In this document: positions 62,441-64,000 of the stretch, piece by piece
How the letters are laid out: every line of letters starts with the position of its first letter
How positions within the stretch are numbered: position 1 is the stretch's first letter
Source of the DNA: Saonia flava
Lineage (GTDB): Bacteria; Bacteroidota; Bacteroidia; Flavobacteriales; Flavobacteriaceae
Direction: 5' to 3'
DNA: 64,000 nucleotides
Assembly (NCBI RefSeq): GCF_011927795.1
Contig: NZ_JAATJJ010000001.1
Location: forward strand, 2,605,062 to 2,669,061
Notes under the pieces: model-generated
The model's input: the letters and a program-made list of their open reading frames with translations, nothing else
The model's database searches: none
Told to the model about the DNA's origin: nothing
Position numbers and translations under genes: made by a program

Positions 62441-63212
62441 GTAGATTCCAATTGTTTATATGTTGAATGGCATGGTGCGCCGTTAAATCAAATTGTGTTG
62501 GGACTACAGAAATATATCCATTGGCCAAGGCCCATTCATCTGTATCCTCTCCTTTGTCCAATAACTCAAATTCGCCTGTAAGCCAATAGTAATCTTTTCC
62601 CATTGGATTTGTCCTTTTGTCGAACTTCTCTTTCCAATTGGCTCTGGCCTGTCTGCATATTTTTATCCCTTTTAATTCTTTTTTGCTCAATTTAGGAATG
62701 TTCACATTTAAAACTACCCCTTTGGGAATACCATTTTCCAAAGCTTCTTTTACAATTTTTATAATGCTCTCCTTGGCTTGATCAAAATCTGCTTCCCACG
62801 AATAGTCACAAAGGGAAAATCCAATGGCGGGAATACCTTCAATACCTGCTTCTATGGCAGCACTCATGGTGCCAGAATAAATTACATTAATCGATGAATT
62901 TGAACCATGGTTGATGCCGCTTACACATAAATTTGGTCTTCTGTCCAAAAGCTCTTGAAGCCCTAATTTCACACAATCGGCAGGAGTTCCACTGCAACTA
63001 TACTCTTCTTTGGCACCATTCATTAAATCAACCTTCATTTTCTTGGAATATAAAGTATTATCCAAGGTAATTGCATGCCCCATGCCAGATTGAGGACTGT
63101 CGGGTGCCACTACAAATACATCGCCAACTTCTTTCATAAATTTAACCAAAGCTCTTAATCCAGGAGCGGTAATGCCATCGTCATTGGTCACTAGAATAAG
63201 AGGTTTTTGCAT
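62433..63212 (-). CDS. surE: 5'/3'-nucleotidase SurE
   Basis: Metal-dependent phosphatase of 259 residues from the ATG at 63212 (a longer reading of 12 extra residues is unlikely because ILVTNDDG should be near the start). Metal-site Asp-Asp is in TNDDG (9-13), PDSPQSGMGHAIT and CSGTPADCVKLGL follow, and CVSGINHGSN holds the metal-binding Asn. It dephosphorylates nucleoside monophosphates and short RNA ends in stress survival. First gene of the operon with lpxB and comEC. Confidence 0.95.
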   Translation of the reverse strand: MQKPLILVTNDDGITAPGLRALVKFMKEVGDVFVVAPDSPQSGMGHAITLDNTLYSKKMKVDLMNGAKEEYSCSGTPADCVKLGLQELLDRRPNLCVSGINHGSNSSINVIYSGTMSAAIEAGIEGIPAIGFSLCDYSWEADFDQAKESIIKIVKEALENGIPKGVVLNVNIPKLSKKELKGIKICRQARANWKEKFDKRTNPMGKDYYWLTGEFELLDKGEDTDEWALANGYISVVPTQFDLTAHHAIQHINNWNLHE

Positions 63213-63408
63213 GGAACATAATTTATGTTGTAAAAATACGTTTTTCATTAGGAACTGTTCCCTATGCAGTTTAACAAAAAAATAAGGTGCTGACTATAAA
63301 CTGGCATGGTTTTTTCAGTATATTAGGGAGTTCATTACTTTAATGAAGTTTTAATTTTATGATTTGCTCTATTTCCAAGTTGGATTTGGAACTTAAATAA
63401 AAGATTAC

Positions 63409-64000
63409 ATGAAAAAAAATTTAGCTTTCGCATTTTTGGCAATGTTGGTTGCCGTTGCTTCTTGCAGTTTTACAAATAAGTCTTTTGAGACCAATGACAA
63501 GGATAAATTGTTGTTGGATTTAATAACCTATGTTTTGGAAAGGGGACATTTTGAGCCCAAAGACATAAATGATGATTTTTCGGTCAATGTTTTTGAGAGT
63601 TTTTTAGATGTTTTGGATCCAACAAAAAGATACTTTTTGGAATCTGATATTAGGGAATTTGAGAAATACAAATTTCAGATAGACGATCAAATAAAGAATA
63701 CAGAAATAGGTTTCTTTGATTTGGTCTATAACAGGTTGATGAAAAGAATGGGAGAGGCAAAAGAAATATATGGAGAAGTCCTTTCTACCCCTTTTGATTA
63801 CAATGTGGAAGAAGAAATAAATATTGATTATGAGAACCAGCCTTTTGCGGATTCTAAAAAGGACTTAAAAGAAAGGTGGAGAAAACAGCTTAAGTATGCT
63901 ACATTGGGAACATATGATTCTAAAGCGACTGATTCTGAAGCAAAAATATCGGTAGAAGAAGCAGAGCAAGAAGCGCGAGAATCTACAAGAGGCACATTGG
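63409..64000 (+). CDS. Tail-specific (C-terminal processing) protease, N-terminal part
   Basis: Runs off the right edge; 197 codons are visible from the ATG at 63409. A lipoprotein signal (VAVASC) is followed by a helical N-terminal domain (LLDLITYVLERGHFEPKDIND and FLDVLDPTKRYFLESDI) typical of Prc/Tsp proteases of the S41A family in Bacteroidota. The PDZ and catalytic Ser/Lys domains lie outside. It probably degrades misfolded or tagged periplasmic proteins. Confidence 0.88.
   Translation, partial: MKKNLAFAFLAMLVAVASCSFTNKSFETNDKDKLLLDLITYVLERGHFEPKDINDDFSVNVFESFLDVLDPTKRYFLESDIREFEKYKFQIDDQIKNTEIGFFDLVYNRLMKRMGEAKEIYGEVLSTPFDYNVEEEINIDYENQPFADSKKDLKERWRKQLKYATLGTYDSKATDSEAKISVEEAEQEARESTRGTL

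Noticed and set aside
1-64000. CRISPR arrays, insertion sequences, prophage genes, rRNA
   Set aside because: No regularly spaced repeats, transposase, integrase, phage structural motif or rRNA sequence was seen.

Overview
The window is AT-rich, densely coded chromosomal DNA from a marine-type member of the Bacteroidota, most likely a Flavobacteriaceae (Maribacter/Zobellia/Arenibacter-like). The pointers are: a gldE-type gliding gene next to lptC and a PpiD-like foldase; Bacteroidota -7 promoter boxes (TAnnTTTG); arginine synthesis through an argF'-type transcarbamylase; a mevalonate pathway; an arsenosugar-type gene set; and many secreted or lipoprotein glycoside hydrolases. The genus is an inference from gene content only. 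There is no CRISPR array, intact insertion sequence, rRNA or prophage. One tRNA (Phe) is present.

Layout. 1-2017: glycerol uptake (glpK, and glpF cut by the window edge). 2207-3210: DUF1697 protein and a convergent TspO. 3307-7120: mevalonate/isoprenoid operon (mvaD, mevalonate kinase, UbiA prenyltransferase) followed by an RsuA/RluB-type pseudouridine synthase with an altered catalytic motif. 7121-7530: decayed remnant of a small membrane protein. 7531-21850, minus strand: one long arginine/proline operon (GNAT, argG, argC, VOC protein, proC, argD, proA, proB, argF', a 59-residue membrane protein, argB, argE, argH) that runs on into a GH43 lipoprotein and an M1 aminopeptidase. The only three gaps over 10 bp in it each hold one copy of the same inverted-repeat element. 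22097-30416: a GT-C membrane glycosyltransferase, a GH2 enzyme, a short cassette-like region with unknown genes, an outer-membrane barrel and two GT2 enzymes. 30676-33614: a membrane 4Fe-4S protein overlapping a FAD oxidoreductase.

33735-35895: a GH113-like lipoprotein and a cell-wall amidase. 35910-39773, minus: a tight five-gene operon (TIGR04282-type protein, purine nucleoside phosphorylase, ArsM, DUF547, TIGR04283-type GT2) that fits arsenosugar synthesis but lacks the radical-SAM ArsS in this window. 39862-43653: GH32 fructanase, an ADP-ribosylglycohydrolase lipoprotein and an APH-type kinase. 44307-44379: tRNA-Phe. 44480-52212, plus: cell-envelope operon (coaX, outer-membrane protein, TPR protein, lptC, small membrane protein, gldE, PpiD-like foldase). 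52225-54447, minus: HMG-CoA reductase with a GYDIA-type GHMP kinase, the second half of the mevalonate pathway. 54614-58435: dipeptidyl peptidase IV and a POT peptide transporter, a plausible peptide degradation and uptake pair. 58450-63212, minus: surE, a small membrane protein, lpxB, a C40 peptidase and comEC. 63409-64000: start of a tail-specific protease.

Most distinctive points: (i) the predicted succinylated arginine route, with alanine at the residue that sets acetyl/succinyl specificity in the transcarbamylase, plus a Cys-rich GNAT as candidate first enzyme; (ii) inverted repeats punctuating that operon; (iii) the arsenosugar-type operon without ArsS; (iv) a pseudouridine synthase with Glu in place of the catalytic Asp; (v) a cassette-like module bounded by direct repeats; (vi) two terminators nested in the 3' ends of convergent genes.
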